DNA from: Clostridium sp. UBA699
GTDB lineage: Bacteria; Bacillota; Clostridia; Clostridiales; Clostridiaceae
Direction of reading: 5' to 3'
NCBI GenBank assembly: GCA_002298915.1
Contig: DBML01000031.1
Span: forward strand, 1 to 64,000
Length of the DNA: 64,000 bases
Under the pieces are notes generated by a model that made no database searches, was not told the DNA's origin, and saw only the letters and a program-made list of their open reading frames with translations. This document shows positions 48,912 to 56,070 of this stretch, one piece after another. The position numbers and the translations under genes are program-made. Each line of letters opens with the position of its first letter. The stretch's first letter is position 1.

Positions 48912-49361
48912 CTATTCCACCCCCATGTATTTCTTTACCGCCCTGAGCTGGCCAATGTAGCCCGTGCACCTGCACAGGTTGCCGGTCAGGTAGTGGATGA
49001 TATCTTCCTCTGTCGGGTTCAAGAGCTCGTTCTTCATCGCTAGGACGGTCATTATGAAACCAGGGCTGCAGAACCCGCACTGGTCCGCGCCGCCATCGAC
49101 GAGGATCCTTGCGAACTCCTCCGCCTGTGGCTGCACGCCTTCGATCGTTGTTATGCTTTTCCCGTCAGCCTTCACTGCGAGCAGGGAGCAGGAGAGCACA
49201 GGCTTCCCGTCTATCCACACCGTGCAGAGGCCGCAGTTTGATGTGTTGCAGGCCTTCCTTATGCTCAGCATGCCGTTGCTCCTGAGCGTGTCCGCCAGGA
49301 ACTCGTTGTTCTCTATCTCGAATGATTTTTTCTTGCCGTTCAGCGTAACGTTTATCTGCAT
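48912..49361 (-). CDS. Molybdenum hydroxylase, 2Fe-2S subunit
   Basis: This 149-residue subunit carries two 2Fe-2S clusters: the N-terminal plant-type one (CNTSNCGLCTVWIDGKPVLSC) is at about residues 38-58, and the C-terminal one has CGFCSPGFIM and CRCTG. It carries electrons from the molybdenum site to the FAD subunit. I chose ATG 49361 because GGAGGTATTGG lies upstream and conserved sequence starts there; this start overlaps the end of the FAD subunit gene by ten bases, which points to coupled translation. Confidence 0.93.
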   Translation of the reverse strand: MQINVTLNGKKKSFEIENNEFLADTLRSNGMLSIRKACNTSNCGLCTVWIDGKPVLSCSLLAVKADGKSITTIEGVQPQAEEFARILVDGGADQCGFCSPGFIMTVLAMKNELLNPTEEDIIHYLTGNLCRCTGYIGQLRAVKKYMGVE

Positions 49362-50161
49362 TCCAATACCTCCTTTACAGCCCTTTCCACGAGGACGCCG
49401 CACAGCTGCTTCCTGTACTCCGCGGTGCCCCTCATGTTCGTTCCGAAGTTAAGCTCCTCCTGGGCAAGCCTCGCAGCCTCGGCTATGAGCGATCCGTCCT
49501 TTGAGCTTTCAAGGCCCTTCCCGCTGATGAACGCGGATGCCTTCTCTGCTATCCTTGCCGTTGTCGGCCTTGCGCCGACCACTATCCTGAAATCGTCGCC
49601 CAGCCTCGATACCGATACGTTGAGTATTGAGTAGTCGCAGGAGGCGTTCCTGAAGTTCTTGTAGACAGCCTTCCTGGCGTCGGCTTTGAGGAATATCCTG
49701 ACCAGGATGTCCTTCTCGTATGGCCTTGCCAGGAACTCCTTCAGAGGCATTCTGCCGCCCTTGAAGAGCTCGACCTCGCAGTCAAGCGCAAGCAGCGCCG
49801 TGAGAGGGTCTGAGAAGCCGTACTTTGAGAAGACGGAAGCTCCTGCGGTGACGATGCTCCTGAACTGGACGCCGATAAGGTCAGCAACGGCTGCTGCGAC
49901 GGCTCCGTTGAAGTACTTGTTCAGCACGGTGCTGGTCTCCAGGTCCCTGAGCGTGGCATATGCGCCGATCTCGACGAAGCCCCCCTCCTCCCTGATGTAG
50001 TTCAGGTTCAGCTTCGACAGCTCTATTCCTGTAGCTATCTTTTTCGAGCCCATCCTCAGGAAGCCGCAGCCTCCCAGGATAGTGTTGTTTTTGCTTTTTA
50101 TGAGAATTTCGTAAGCTTCATCCAATGTTGACGGCTGTACCAGATTCATCATTGTGAACAT
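49352..50161 (-). CDS. Molybdenum hydroxylase, FAD-binding subunit
   Basis: This 269-residue subunit has the vanillyl-alcohol-oxidase-type FAD fold of the xanthine dehydrogenase family, with TILGGCGFLRMGSKK, VEIGAYATLRDLETS, GVQFRSIVTAGASVFSKYG and later VGARPTTARIAEKA. It accepts electrons from the iron-sulfur subunit and passes them to NAD or another acceptor. GGAGGG precedes ATG 50161. Order in transcription is FAD, 2Fe-2S, Mo subunit, preceded by the MobA-YqeB fusion. Confidence 0.9.
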   Translation of the reverse strand: MFTMMNLVQPSTLDEAYEILIKSKNNTILGGCGFLRMGSKKIATGIELSKLNLNYIREEGGFVEIGAYATLRDLETSTVLNKYFNGAVAAAVADLIGVQFRSIVTAGASVFSKYGFSDPLTALLALDCEVELFKGGRMPLKEFLARPYEKDILVRIFLKADARKAVYKNFRNASCDYSILNVSVSRLGDDFRIVVGARPTTARIAEKASAFISGKGLESSKDGSLIAEAARLAQEELNFGTNMRGTAEYRKQLCGVLVERAVKEVLECR

Positions 50162-50164
50162 GTT

Positions 50165-51544
50165 TTACCCTCCTTGATTTTGAAGATGGAGTATTGCTTC
50201 CAGTACCCCTCCTGCTATATTTCTTGCCTTCTCCGAGATCGAAAAGCAGTTCTGCCTTTCGCCTGTCCTCGGGTCTATGTCTGCTATCTTCATCCCTTTG
50301 AAGACCCTGGTGCCGTTCCTTATTATGCCCCTGAGCACTCCGTCGATGGTGGCTCGTGCAGGGCAGCCTTCCACCATGGCTATTATGTCGCCCTTGCGGA
50401 CGGTGTCGCCGATCTCGGCTAAATTCTGGATGGCCCCTTCGGCCGGGCTGTGGATCACCCTGTCCAGGTCATGTCCGGCTATCTCGCCGGGTATCCCGGT
50501 GTTGGGAAGCGCGCTGCCTTGGAAGATAAGCCTTCCCAGGCTGTGGCCCCTCATCGTCTCTATAACTGCGTCAACGTCGCTGCCTGCCGTGAAGCCGGGG
50601 CCGAGGCCGATGGTAATGGGAGCCATGGCCCTGGACGTGCCCAGGTTCTTCTTTGCGAGTATCGCGTCGACCACCGCCATGGGCTTGACAAGCTTTATGA
50701 GTTCGCCTTGTGGATCGACTGCAACAGGAACCTCGCCGGCCGACCAGCAGCGGCCTATCTCCTCGGGCGTCCTTGCCAGCCTTGAGGTTATGCCGTCTAC
50801 GGAGGCTGAGCCCTCGTAGACGGCCTCGCAGAAGGAGACTGCCCGCCTGATCGCGGTGGGGGCTTCTGTCTCGAGCACCAGCACCTTGTAGCCACAGCTG
50901 TGCAGCTTATGGATGGTGCCCGACGCTATGTCGCCTCCTCCGCGGACGACCACGGTCTCCCTGCTTCGGCGGACATGAGCTGTCAGGGCCATGTATTCCT
51001 CTTGAGTGTCTATGTCGAAAAGCATGCTGGCCTCCCTTACCTCCACCTTGAGCACGCTGTCCGGGTGGGCTTTCAGGAGCTCCCTGCCTCCGGTGTCGCC
51101 TTCGAGCGCGAGGAGCTCGTCCCTGAACCTTGCAGGGAATATGACAGGCGAGCCTTTTCGCCCCTCGAACACGGGGACTACTATGCTGTCCGGGTTCGAC
51201 CTGAAGCTATCCGCCAGGAGCCTTATGGTATCCTCGTCCAGGAGGGGCTGGTCGCCGGCGAAGAACATGTAGCCTTCGCATTCCGGTGAATTCAGTATCC
51301 CCGCCTTTACCGACTCGCTCTGGCCTGCTTCGGCGCTGCCGTTGAATATCGTGCTTATGTGCTTCAGCCTTCCGCGCTCGAGCACTTCCTCGCTTCCAGA
51401 AACGAGGAAAACCCTTTCAAGGCCCGAGCCTGACACATGGTCAATGACGTGGTCTATCAGAGGTTTCCCTTCGTAGAGAAGCAGGAGCTTGTTCCTCCCC
51501 ATCCTTCGGGAGAAGCCGGAGGCCATAATTATTGCGTTTATCAT
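50165..51544 (-). CDS. MobA-like nucleotidyltransferase fused to YqeB
   Basis: This 459-residue protein is a fusion. Residues 1 to about 195 are a MobA/MocA-type nucleotidyltransferase (IIMASGFSRRMGRNKLLLLY, FAGDQPLLDED), which attaches a nucleotide to molybdopterin. From about residue 200 the sequence matches YqeB (EF2563 family), with VVRGGGDIASGTIHKLHSCG, a marker of selenium-dependent molybdenum hydroxylases that carries the labile selenium. The fusion joins cofactor cytidylylation with selenium delivery. The gene is three bases from the FAD subunit and two bases from YqeC. Confidence 0.85.
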   Translation of the reverse strand: MINAIIMASGFSRRMGRNKLLLLYEGKPLIDHVIDHVSGSGLERVFLVSGSEEVLERGRLKHISTIFNGSAEAGQSESVKAGILNSPECEGYMFFAGDQPLLDEDTIRLLADSFRSNPDSIVVPVFEGRKGSPVIFPARFRDELLALEGDTGGRELLKAHPDSVLKVEVREASMLFDIDTQEEYMALTAHVRRSRETVVVRGGGDIASGTIHKLHSCGYKVLVLETEAPTAIRRAVSFCEAVYEGSASVDGITSRLARTPEEIGRCWSAGEVPVAVDPQGELIKLVKPMAVVDAILAKKNLGTSRAMAPITIGLGPGFTAGSDVDAVIETMRGHSLGRLIFQGSALPNTGIPGEIAGHDLDRVIHSPAEGAIQNLAEIGDTVRKGDIIAMVEGCPARATIDGVLRGIIRNGTRVFKGMKIADIDPRTGERQNCFSISEKARNIAGGVLEAILHLQNQGG

Positions 51545-51546
51545 TA

Positions 51547-52137
51547 TTACCTCCCCGGGCGTATAAGGTAGACTATCCTTTCGCCTCTCGAATTTTTGAA
51601 TAACCCGTTTTTGTGGTATACGAGCGAGAGGAGATGTTCCTCTGTGATCTTTTCGTTCAGCCTGGCGCCTGTGAGCTTCATGAACTCCTCCAGCCTGTGG
51701 ACGTTTTCAGCGTCTGCTGTGAGGCCGAGGGCGTTCAGGTTGAGCACGCCTACGGTGTGGGTCGTGCTTTGGCAGACAACCGGTTCGTTTTCGCCCCAGC
51801 CCTTGACGAGCTTGCGCCTTGCGCCGTCGCTCTCGACCAGGACGTAGTCGAAGAAAGGCGCCAGGCTGTCTACCTCCGCCGGCTCCAGCCCCAGCAGCTT
51901 GCCATCTTCGCCGACAGCTCTCCCGTAAACGTATATCCCGCGGGAGGGTGTTCCGCTGTACCTTTCGAAATCCGAGCTGCCCACAGCCAGGTAGTCGTAC
52001 TGGTCTGGGTCGGGGACGTATATCTTCGTTGTGGTTGTGACAAGCACCTTGGCGGTACTTCCGAGAAGCCTTGCCAGGGAAAACATGAGTGTAGTTTTCC
52101 CGCCAGCGCCTACTATTGAAACTATGCATTTTTTCAT
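51547..52137 (-). CDS. yqeC: YqeC, selenium-dependent hydroxylase maturation protein
   Basis: This 196-residue protein has a P-loop-like GAGGKTTLMFSLARLLG start, TTTTKIYVPDP, and LVESDGARRKLVKGWGENEPVV, matching YqeC proteins found with selenium-dependent molybdenum hydroxylases. It is thought to help build the selenium cofactor. I chose ATG 52137, where conserved sequence starts; an upstream TTG 39 bases earlier is possible. It is the first gene of the five-gene operon that ends with the molybdenum subunit. A long hairpin lies about 60 bases upstream of the start. Confidence 0.85.
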   Translation of the reverse strand: MKKCIVSIVGAGGKTTLMFSLARLLGSTAKVLVTTTTKIYVPDPDQYDYLAVGSSDFERYSGTPSRGIYVYGRAVGEDGKLLGLEPAEVDSLAPFFDYVLVESDGARRKLVKGWGENEPVVCQSTTHTVGVLNLNALGLTADAENVHRLEEFMKLTGARLNEKITEEHLLSLVYHKNGLFKNSRGERIVYLIRPGR

Positions 52138-52196
52138 AGAAAAACTTCCTTGCTTGTTTTTAAGTACATTATACAATACCCAAATAGTTAGGGGAA

Positions 52197-52247
52197 GGGG
52201 ACGGTTAACAACTGTTTGCTGAAAGCAAACAATTGTTAACCGTCCCC
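52197..52247. repeat. 24-bp inverted repeat, GGGACGGTTAAC type
   Basis: Twenty-four-base arms (52197-52220 and 52224-52247, one mismatch) with the loop GAA contain GGGACGGTTAACAACTGTTT and its complement. The arm is nearly identical to that at 2364-2415, some 50 kb away. It lies between divergent yqeC and the ACT-domain gene. CCCTTTT after the right arm could give weak termination on the plus strand, but no gene ends upstream on that strand. Confidence 0.85.
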
Positions 52248-52280
52248 CTTTTAGCTATAATAGTCCTGGGAGGGGATAGC

Positions 52281-52658
52281 ATGGAATTGAAGATCAAGCT
52301 TCTAGAGGGAACATACGGGGTCTGCAGGCTGGGCAGCGACGAGCCGGTACCGGCCTGGGCGAGCGGGGGAGGCTTCCTTTCGGTCGCTAGGACCGAGGAC
52401 GAGCTGTCGCTGGTATGTCTCCAGGAAAGAATTCCTGAGGGGACAATCTGCGAAAGGGATTGGAGGATACTTAAGGTCCTTGGGCCCCTTGATTTCTCGC
52501 TGGTCGGGATACTGGCCTCCATCAGCGCGGCGCTAGCCAAGGCAGGCGTGAGCATATTCGCTGTATCGACCTACGACACGGACTACATACTCGTAAGGGA
52601 GAAGGACATTGAAAAGGCGGTGGATGCCCTAAAAGGGGAAGGGTGCACTGTTGTATAG
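52281..52658 (+). CDS. ACT-domain protein
   Basis: This 125-residue protein has an N-terminal part of small beta segments (VPAWASGGGFLSVARTEDEL) and a C-terminal ACT-type domain (GPLDFSLVGILASISAALAK, GVSIFAVSTYDTDYILVREK). It matches the bacterial ACT proteins related to the CASTOR amino acid sensors, so it may bind an amino acid. It carries no enzyme domain. GGGAGGGG lies before ATG 52281, so an earlier TTG inside the upstream hairpin is unlikely. It is a single gene followed by a hairpin. Confidence 0.82.
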   Translation: MELKIKLLEGTYGVCRLGSDEPVPAWASGGGFLSVARTEDELSLVCLQERIPEGTICERDWRILKVLGPLDFSLVGILASISAALAKAGVSIFAVSTYDTDYILVREKDIEKAVDALKGEGCTVV

Positions 52659-52669
52659 CAAAAAACAAG

Positions 52670-52712
52670 CAATGGCAGTTCGAACCTACCGAATGGGTTC
52701 GAACTGCCATTG
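52670..52712. terminator. Convergent terminator with TTCGAA arms
   Basis: Perfect 17-base arms (CAATGGCAGTTCGAACC at 52670-52686 and its complement at 52696-52712) with a nine-base loop sit between the convergent ACT-domain and glycosyltransferase genes. The minus strand side leads into a run of T (AAAAAA on plus). Confidence 0.72.
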
Positions 52713-52731
52713 ATGTTTATTCAAGGTTTTT

Positions 52732-53754
52732 CTAGTTGAACTTATACACCCTTCTTGCTATCCTGTAGGCGTCTACAGTAAGCTTCCTGCCCAGCCTTCC
52801 AGGCATGTTCGTCATTCCGCCCAGGGAGCTGTACTTAATTTTCCTGTAGGTGACAGGGTTGCTTTTCCTGAGATAGGACCAGAGGGCCTTCTGCTTGAGC
52901 ACGGCCTTGTAGCTTCCGTCAACGGAGAGAAGGACGGTGCTGATGGCCATCATCATGGATAGGTACCTCAGCATGTAGTTCGCCAGCTTTGGCTGGGCTT
53001 TTCCGAGCTCCTCCAGGTTGTAAGAGTCTATCATGAGCCTTGTCACCTTCAGCTGCTGGTTGATCCTCTTGAGCATGACTTTTTCGTTTACGCTCTGGTC
53101 GCTTCGTCCTATGAAGTACCTATAGAGGTCCGTGTTCAGGTAGTACATCGTCTTCGCATCGGGAAGAGGCTGGTAGACGAAAATGTTGTCGACGTAGAAA
53201 GTGTGCTTGGGCAGCACTATGCCGGACTTCCTCAGCACCTCGGTCCTGTAGATAACCGAATGCATAAGCAGGTACTGCGTAGGCTTGAAACGGCCAACCT
53301 CCTCCCAGGTGAATATCCTGTCCTCAGGGAAGGTCCTGCGGTACTGCTGGGTGAAGCTTGTGTTGTCCTCCACGTGCTCGTAGACGTAGTTCGTTATGAG
53401 CAGGTCGACAGGAGCTTCGCTTGCCGCGAACTCCCTCAGCTTGCCCATGACAAGCATGAGGCTGTCTTCGTCCACCCAGTCGTCGGAGTCGACGACCTTG
53501 TAGTAGAGCCCTGTTGCGTTCCTAAGGCCCTGGTTCACGCCTTCGCCGTGGCCGCCGTTCTCCTGGTGTATGGCCCGGACTATGTCCGGATACCTAGAAG
53601 CGTAGCCGTCGGCTATCTTTCCGGTGTCATCCTTCGAGCCGTCGTTTATAAGTATGATCTCTATGTCGTCGCCGGCAACCAGAAGGCTGTCGATGCATTT
53701 GTTCATGTATGCTGCAGAGTTGTAGCAGGGTACAGCAAAAGTTATCAGTTTCAA
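52732..53754 (-). CDS. Family 2 glycosyltransferase
   Basis: This 340-residue GT-A enzyme begins KLITFAVPCYNSAAYMNKCI and has the donor-binding INDGSKDDTG and the DxD-like VVDSDDWVDEDSLM. It transfers a sugar from a nucleotide donor to an acceptor; with UDP-galactopyranose mutase upstream, galactofuranose is a plausible donor sugar. Translation probably starts at TTG 53754, one base after the glf stop, because GGAGGAG lies just upstream inside glf; no ATG is suitable. The C-terminal region is basic and may bind membrane. Confidence 0.82.
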   Translation of the reverse strand: MKLITFAVPCYNSAAYMNKCIDSLLVAGDDIEIILINDGSKDDTGKIADGYASRYPDIVRAIHQENGGHGEGVNQGLRNATGLYYKVVDSDDWVDEDSLMLVMGKLREFAASEAPVDLLITNYVYEHVEDNTSFTQQYRRTFPEDRIFTWEEVGRFKPTQYLLMHSVIYRTEVLRKSGIVLPKHTFYVDNIFVYQPLPDAKTMYYLNTDLYRYFIGRSDQSVNEKVMLKRINQQLKVTRLMIDSYNLEELGKAQPKLANYMLRYLSMMMAISTVLLSVDGSYKAVLKQKALWSYLRKSNPVTYRKIKYSSLGGMTNMPGRLGRKLTVDAYRIARRVYKFN

Positions 53755-53755
53755 T

Positions 53756-54934
53756 CTATTGCTCCTCCTTGTGTATAAGTGAATCAGCCAGCTGAAGGGC
53801 GCGGAAAACAATTGCGTCCATATTGTAGTACTTGTACTCGGCCAGCCTGCCGAGCAGGTGGAAATCAGCGAACCTTGAGGTAAGCTGGCGGTATTTCTCG
53901 TAGAGCCCGTCGTTTTCAGGGTTGTTTATCGAATAGTAAGGTATCTCCCCCGCAGCGCCTGAGTACGCTTTAGGGTACTCCTTCATGATCGTCGTCTTCT
54001 CCTTGTTGACCTGGCCTGTAAGGTGCTTGAATTCTGTGATCCTGGTGTAGTCCTGGTCGACTGTGTAGTTGACCGTGCCGTAATCCTGGAACCACTCCAT
54101 GTCGAAAGTCTCGAAGAGGAAATCAAGTGTCCTGTACGGGAGCCTGCCGAACTTGCAGCCGAAGAGCTCGTCCACGGCACCTGTGTAGATTACCGTCCCT
54201 CTGAAAGCCTTCCCGTAGAGCAGCAGGTCGTCGCCGTTGAAGGTCAGGACATCCCTGACGTCGGTGTTCAGGACGACATCTATGTTCGGATGGTCGAGCA
54301 TGTTTTCGAAAAGGGCGGTGTAGCCTTTGAGAGGCATGCCCTGGTATGTATCCTGGAAATACCTGTTGTCCCTTGATATGAAGACGGGAACCCTTGCCGT
54401 CACAGCAGGATCTATCTGGTCCGGGGAAAGCCCCCACTGCTTCTGCGTGTAGTACAGGAAGACGTTCCTGTACACGTATTCGGCAAGCTCCGCAAGCTCA
54501 GGGTTTTCGTTCTTCCTCAGCTCGAGGATCGTAACCTTCTTCTCCAGCCCGTAGGTTTCGATAAGAACCTTCTCCAGCCTGTCAGCCTTCTCCTTGTCGT
54601 ATACCATGTGCAGGGAGTTAAGGTTGAAGGGGACGGGTATCAGCATTCCGTGGACGTTTCCTGCAACCTCGTGCTGGTAGTTTCTCCACTCCGTGAAGCG
54701 GGACAGGTACGCGTACGCACTTTCCTGGTTTGTGTGGAAAATGTGCGGGCCGTATTTGTGGATAAGTATTCCGGCGGCATCAAGCTCGTCGTAGGAGTTT
54801 CCGCCTACGTGGCCGCGCTTCTCCACGAGCAGCACCTTCTTGTTACCTCGTTCTGCCAGCTCCCTGGCGGCGACTGCCCCGGCGAAGCCGGAGCCTGCAA
54901 CTAAACAATCGTATTCATTGATATCTTTCGTCAT
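53756..54934 (-). CDS. glf: UDP-galactopyranose mutase
   Basis: This 392-residue flavoenzyme interconverts UDP-galactopyranose and UDP-galactofuranose for cell-surface glycan. The FAD site VAGSGFAGAVAARELAERG lies at residues 12-30, followed by EKRGHVGGNSYDE, KYGPHIFHTNQ and the C-terminal LLGRLAEYKYYNMDA with conserved Arg and Tyr. The length is typical. It is upstream of, and coupled to, the family 2 glycosyltransferase. An imperfect inverted repeat about 55 bases upstream of its start may be a control site. The downstream polymer genes are not in the window. Confidence 0.93.
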   Translation of the reverse strand: MTKDINEYDCLVAGSGFAGAVAARELAERGNKKVLLVEKRGHVGGNSYDELDAAGILIHKYGPHIFHTNQESAYAYLSRFTEWRNYQHEVAGNVHGMLIPVPFNLNSLHMVYDKEKADRLEKVLIETYGLEKKVTILELRKNENPELAELAEYVYRNVFLYYTQKQWGLSPDQIDPAVTARVPVFISRDNRYFQDTYQGMPLKGYTALFENMLDHPNIDVVLNTDVRDVLTFNGDDLLLYGKAFRGTVIYTGAVDELFGCKFGRLPYRTLDFLFETFDMEWFQDYGTVNYTVDQDYTRITEFKHLTGQVNKEKTTIMKEYPKAYSGAAGEIPYYSINNPENDGLYEKYRQLTSRFADFHLLGRLAEYKYYNMDAIVFRALQLADSLIHKEEQ

Positions 54935-54988
54935 TCTAATTACCTTCGCTTCTTAAAGATTGCCCAGCATGCGAATCCCGCTGGCGCA

Positions 54989-55038
54989 TATCCTGTATTG
55001 GGCATAGGATTCTCATCATATTAACCCATTACAGGATA
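54989..55038. promoter_or_regulatory. Inverted repeat upstream of glf
   Basis: TATCCTGTATTGGG (54989-55002) and CCCATTACAGGATA (55025-55038) form 14-base arms with one mismatch and a 22-base spacer. The spacing is too wide for a terminator and fits an operator or looped site controlling glf, which starts 55 bases away on the minus strand. The rest of 54935-55149 holds no gene that I can see. Confidence 0.4.
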
Positions 55039-55149
55039 CCGTATATTAAGCTTCATTACAAGCCCATTTTCATTCGTTCCGCAATGTATGCACATACTAA
55101 ATGATATATTTATCCCGGTCGGTATTCAAGTGCGGTCCGCCGGAAGGGG

Positions 55150-55178
55150 TTGACAAAATTTAGCAGAAGGCGTAAGAT
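55150..55178 (+). promoter_or_regulatory. Promoter for S-box/ybaK unit
   Basis: TTGACA (55150-55155), a 17-base spacer and TAAGAT (55173-55178). Transcription would start some 20 bases before the riboswitch P1 stem. Confidence 0.7.
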
Positions 55179-55201
55179 GATTTTTGAAAAAAAGTAGTAT
55201 T

Positions 55202-55311
55202 CTCATCGAGAGAGATAGAGGGACCGGCCCGATGACATCTCTGCAACCTGTCAGGCTCATCAGCCTGATAAGGTGCAAATTCCAGTGCGGAAGATATCCG
55301 CTTAAGATGAG
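55202..55311 (+). ncRNA. SAM-I (S-box) riboswitch upstream of ybaK
   Basis: The conserved S-box core is present: AGAGGGACCGGCCCGATGA, then CTGCAACC, AAGGTGCAAATTCC and GCGGAAGATATCCGC. P1 is formed by CTCATC (55202-55207) and GATGAG (55306-55311). SAM binding stabilises P1. The 3' P1 strand can otherwise pair with CCTCTCTCAT at 55333-55342 as antiterminator, so high SAM should switch the downstream gene off. Confidence 0.93.
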
Positions 55312-55332
55312 GGAGCAGAAAAAGATTTCAGG

Positions 55333-55371
55333 CCTCTCTCATTAGTTTTTAAATTATGAGGGAGGTTTTTT
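55333..55371 (+). terminator. Riboswitch terminator overlapping the ybaK ribosome binding site
   Basis: CCTCTCTCAT (55333-55342) pairs with ATGAGGGAGG (55356-55365) and is followed by six T. The right arm holds the ribosome binding site GGGAGG of the gene starting at 55374, so the hairpin can block both transcription and translation. Confidence 0.82.
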
Positions 55372-55373
55372 AC

Positions 55374-55832
55374 ATGAGCGTGGAAAGTGTAGTGAAGTTT
55401 TTCAGCGACAGGGGGATAGAGGATCCCACCTTTGACCTTGGCGAGAGCGGGGCGACGGTGGAACTCGCTTCCCAGACCCTGAACGTGGAGCCTGCGAGGA
55501 TAGCCAAGACACTGGCCTTCAGGGTGAAGGACAGGGATGTCCTCATTGTGATGAAGGGCGACGCAAGGGTTGACAACAGGAAGTACAAGGACCATTTCAA
55601 GACGAAGGCTAGGTTTATAGACCAGGAGGAGGTCGCCGAAATAACAGGGCATCCGGTGGGCGGAGTTTGCCCCTTCGGCCTTAAAAACGAGCTGGACGTA
55701 TACATAGACGAGTCCCTTACGCAGTTCGATTTCGTGTACCCGGCAGCCGGCTCCATATACAGGGCGATGAAGATCAAGCCTTCGTCCATTCAGAAGCTCA
55801 CGGGGGCGGAATACGTGGACGTGTGCAAATAA
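55374..55832 (+). CDS. ybaK: YbaK/EbsC-family aminoacyl-tRNA deacylase
   Basis: This 152-residue protein matches the YbaK/ProX-type editing domain: VVKFFSDRGIED at the start, LNVEPARIAKTLAFRVKDRD, VMKGDARVDNRKYK with the conserved Lys-Gly-Asp, and HPVGGVCPFGL with GGV. E. coli YbaK removes Cys wrongly attached to tRNA-Pro. The start is ATG 55374, three bases after the riboswitch terminator. Control by an S-box ties it to methionine or SAM supply, which is unusual for this family and may mean that it clears tRNA charged with a sulfur amino acid. The promoter of the next unit overlaps its end. Confidence 0.88.
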   Translation: MSVESVVKFFSDRGIEDPTFDLGESGATVELASQTLNVEPARIAKTLAFRVKDRDVLIVMKGDARVDNRKYKDHFKTKARFIDQEEVAEITGHPVGGVCPFGLKNELDVYIDESLTQFDFVYPAAGSIYRAMKIKPSSIQKLTGAEYVDVCK

Positions 55833-55835
55833 GGG

Positions 55836-55864
55836 TTGACAAGGCCTGATGCAGTAAATATAAT
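55836..55864 (+). promoter_or_regulatory. Consensus promoter for metY S-box unit
   Basis: TTGACA (55836-55841), a 17-base spacer and TATAAT (55859-55864): a full consensus promoter just after the ybaK stop, giving the metY unit its own start. Confidence 0.88.
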
Positions 55865-55886
55865 ATATACCAACAACAAAATATTT

Positions 55887-55989
55887 TTATCTAGAGAGGC
55901 GGAGGGACTGGCCCTATGAAGCCCGGCAACCAGCATGATTCATTTGCATGCAAGGTGCCAATTCCTGCAGACACATGTCTGAGAGATAA
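55887..55989 (+). ncRNA. SAM-I (S-box) riboswitch upstream of metY
   Basis: The S-box core is clear: AGAGGCGGAGGGACTGGCCC, TATGAAGCCCGGCAACC and AAGGTGCCAATTCCTGC. P1 is TTATCT (55887-55892) with AGATAA (55984-55989). ATAAGG at the 3' side of P1 can pair with CCTTAT (56022-56027) in the terminator loop region as antiterminator, consistent with shut-off at high SAM. Confidence 0.95.
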
Positions 55990-56015
55990 GGATGCGTTTA
56001 TAGTGCTATCAATGG

Positions 56016-56044
56016 CTGCACCCTTATAGGTGCAGTCTTTTTTT
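56016..56044 (+). terminator. Riboswitch terminator before metY
   Basis: CTGCACC (56016-56022) pairs with GGTGCAG (56029-56035), followed by a run of seven T. Confidence 0.85.
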
Positions 56045-56070
56045 ATTATCTTCAGAAAGGATTTGTTAAA

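Noticed and set aside
54935..55149. Search for a small gene or tRNA upstream of the first S-box
   Set aside because: No open frame with a ribosome binding site and no tRNA-like cloverleaf was seen; only the inverted repeat at 54989-55038.
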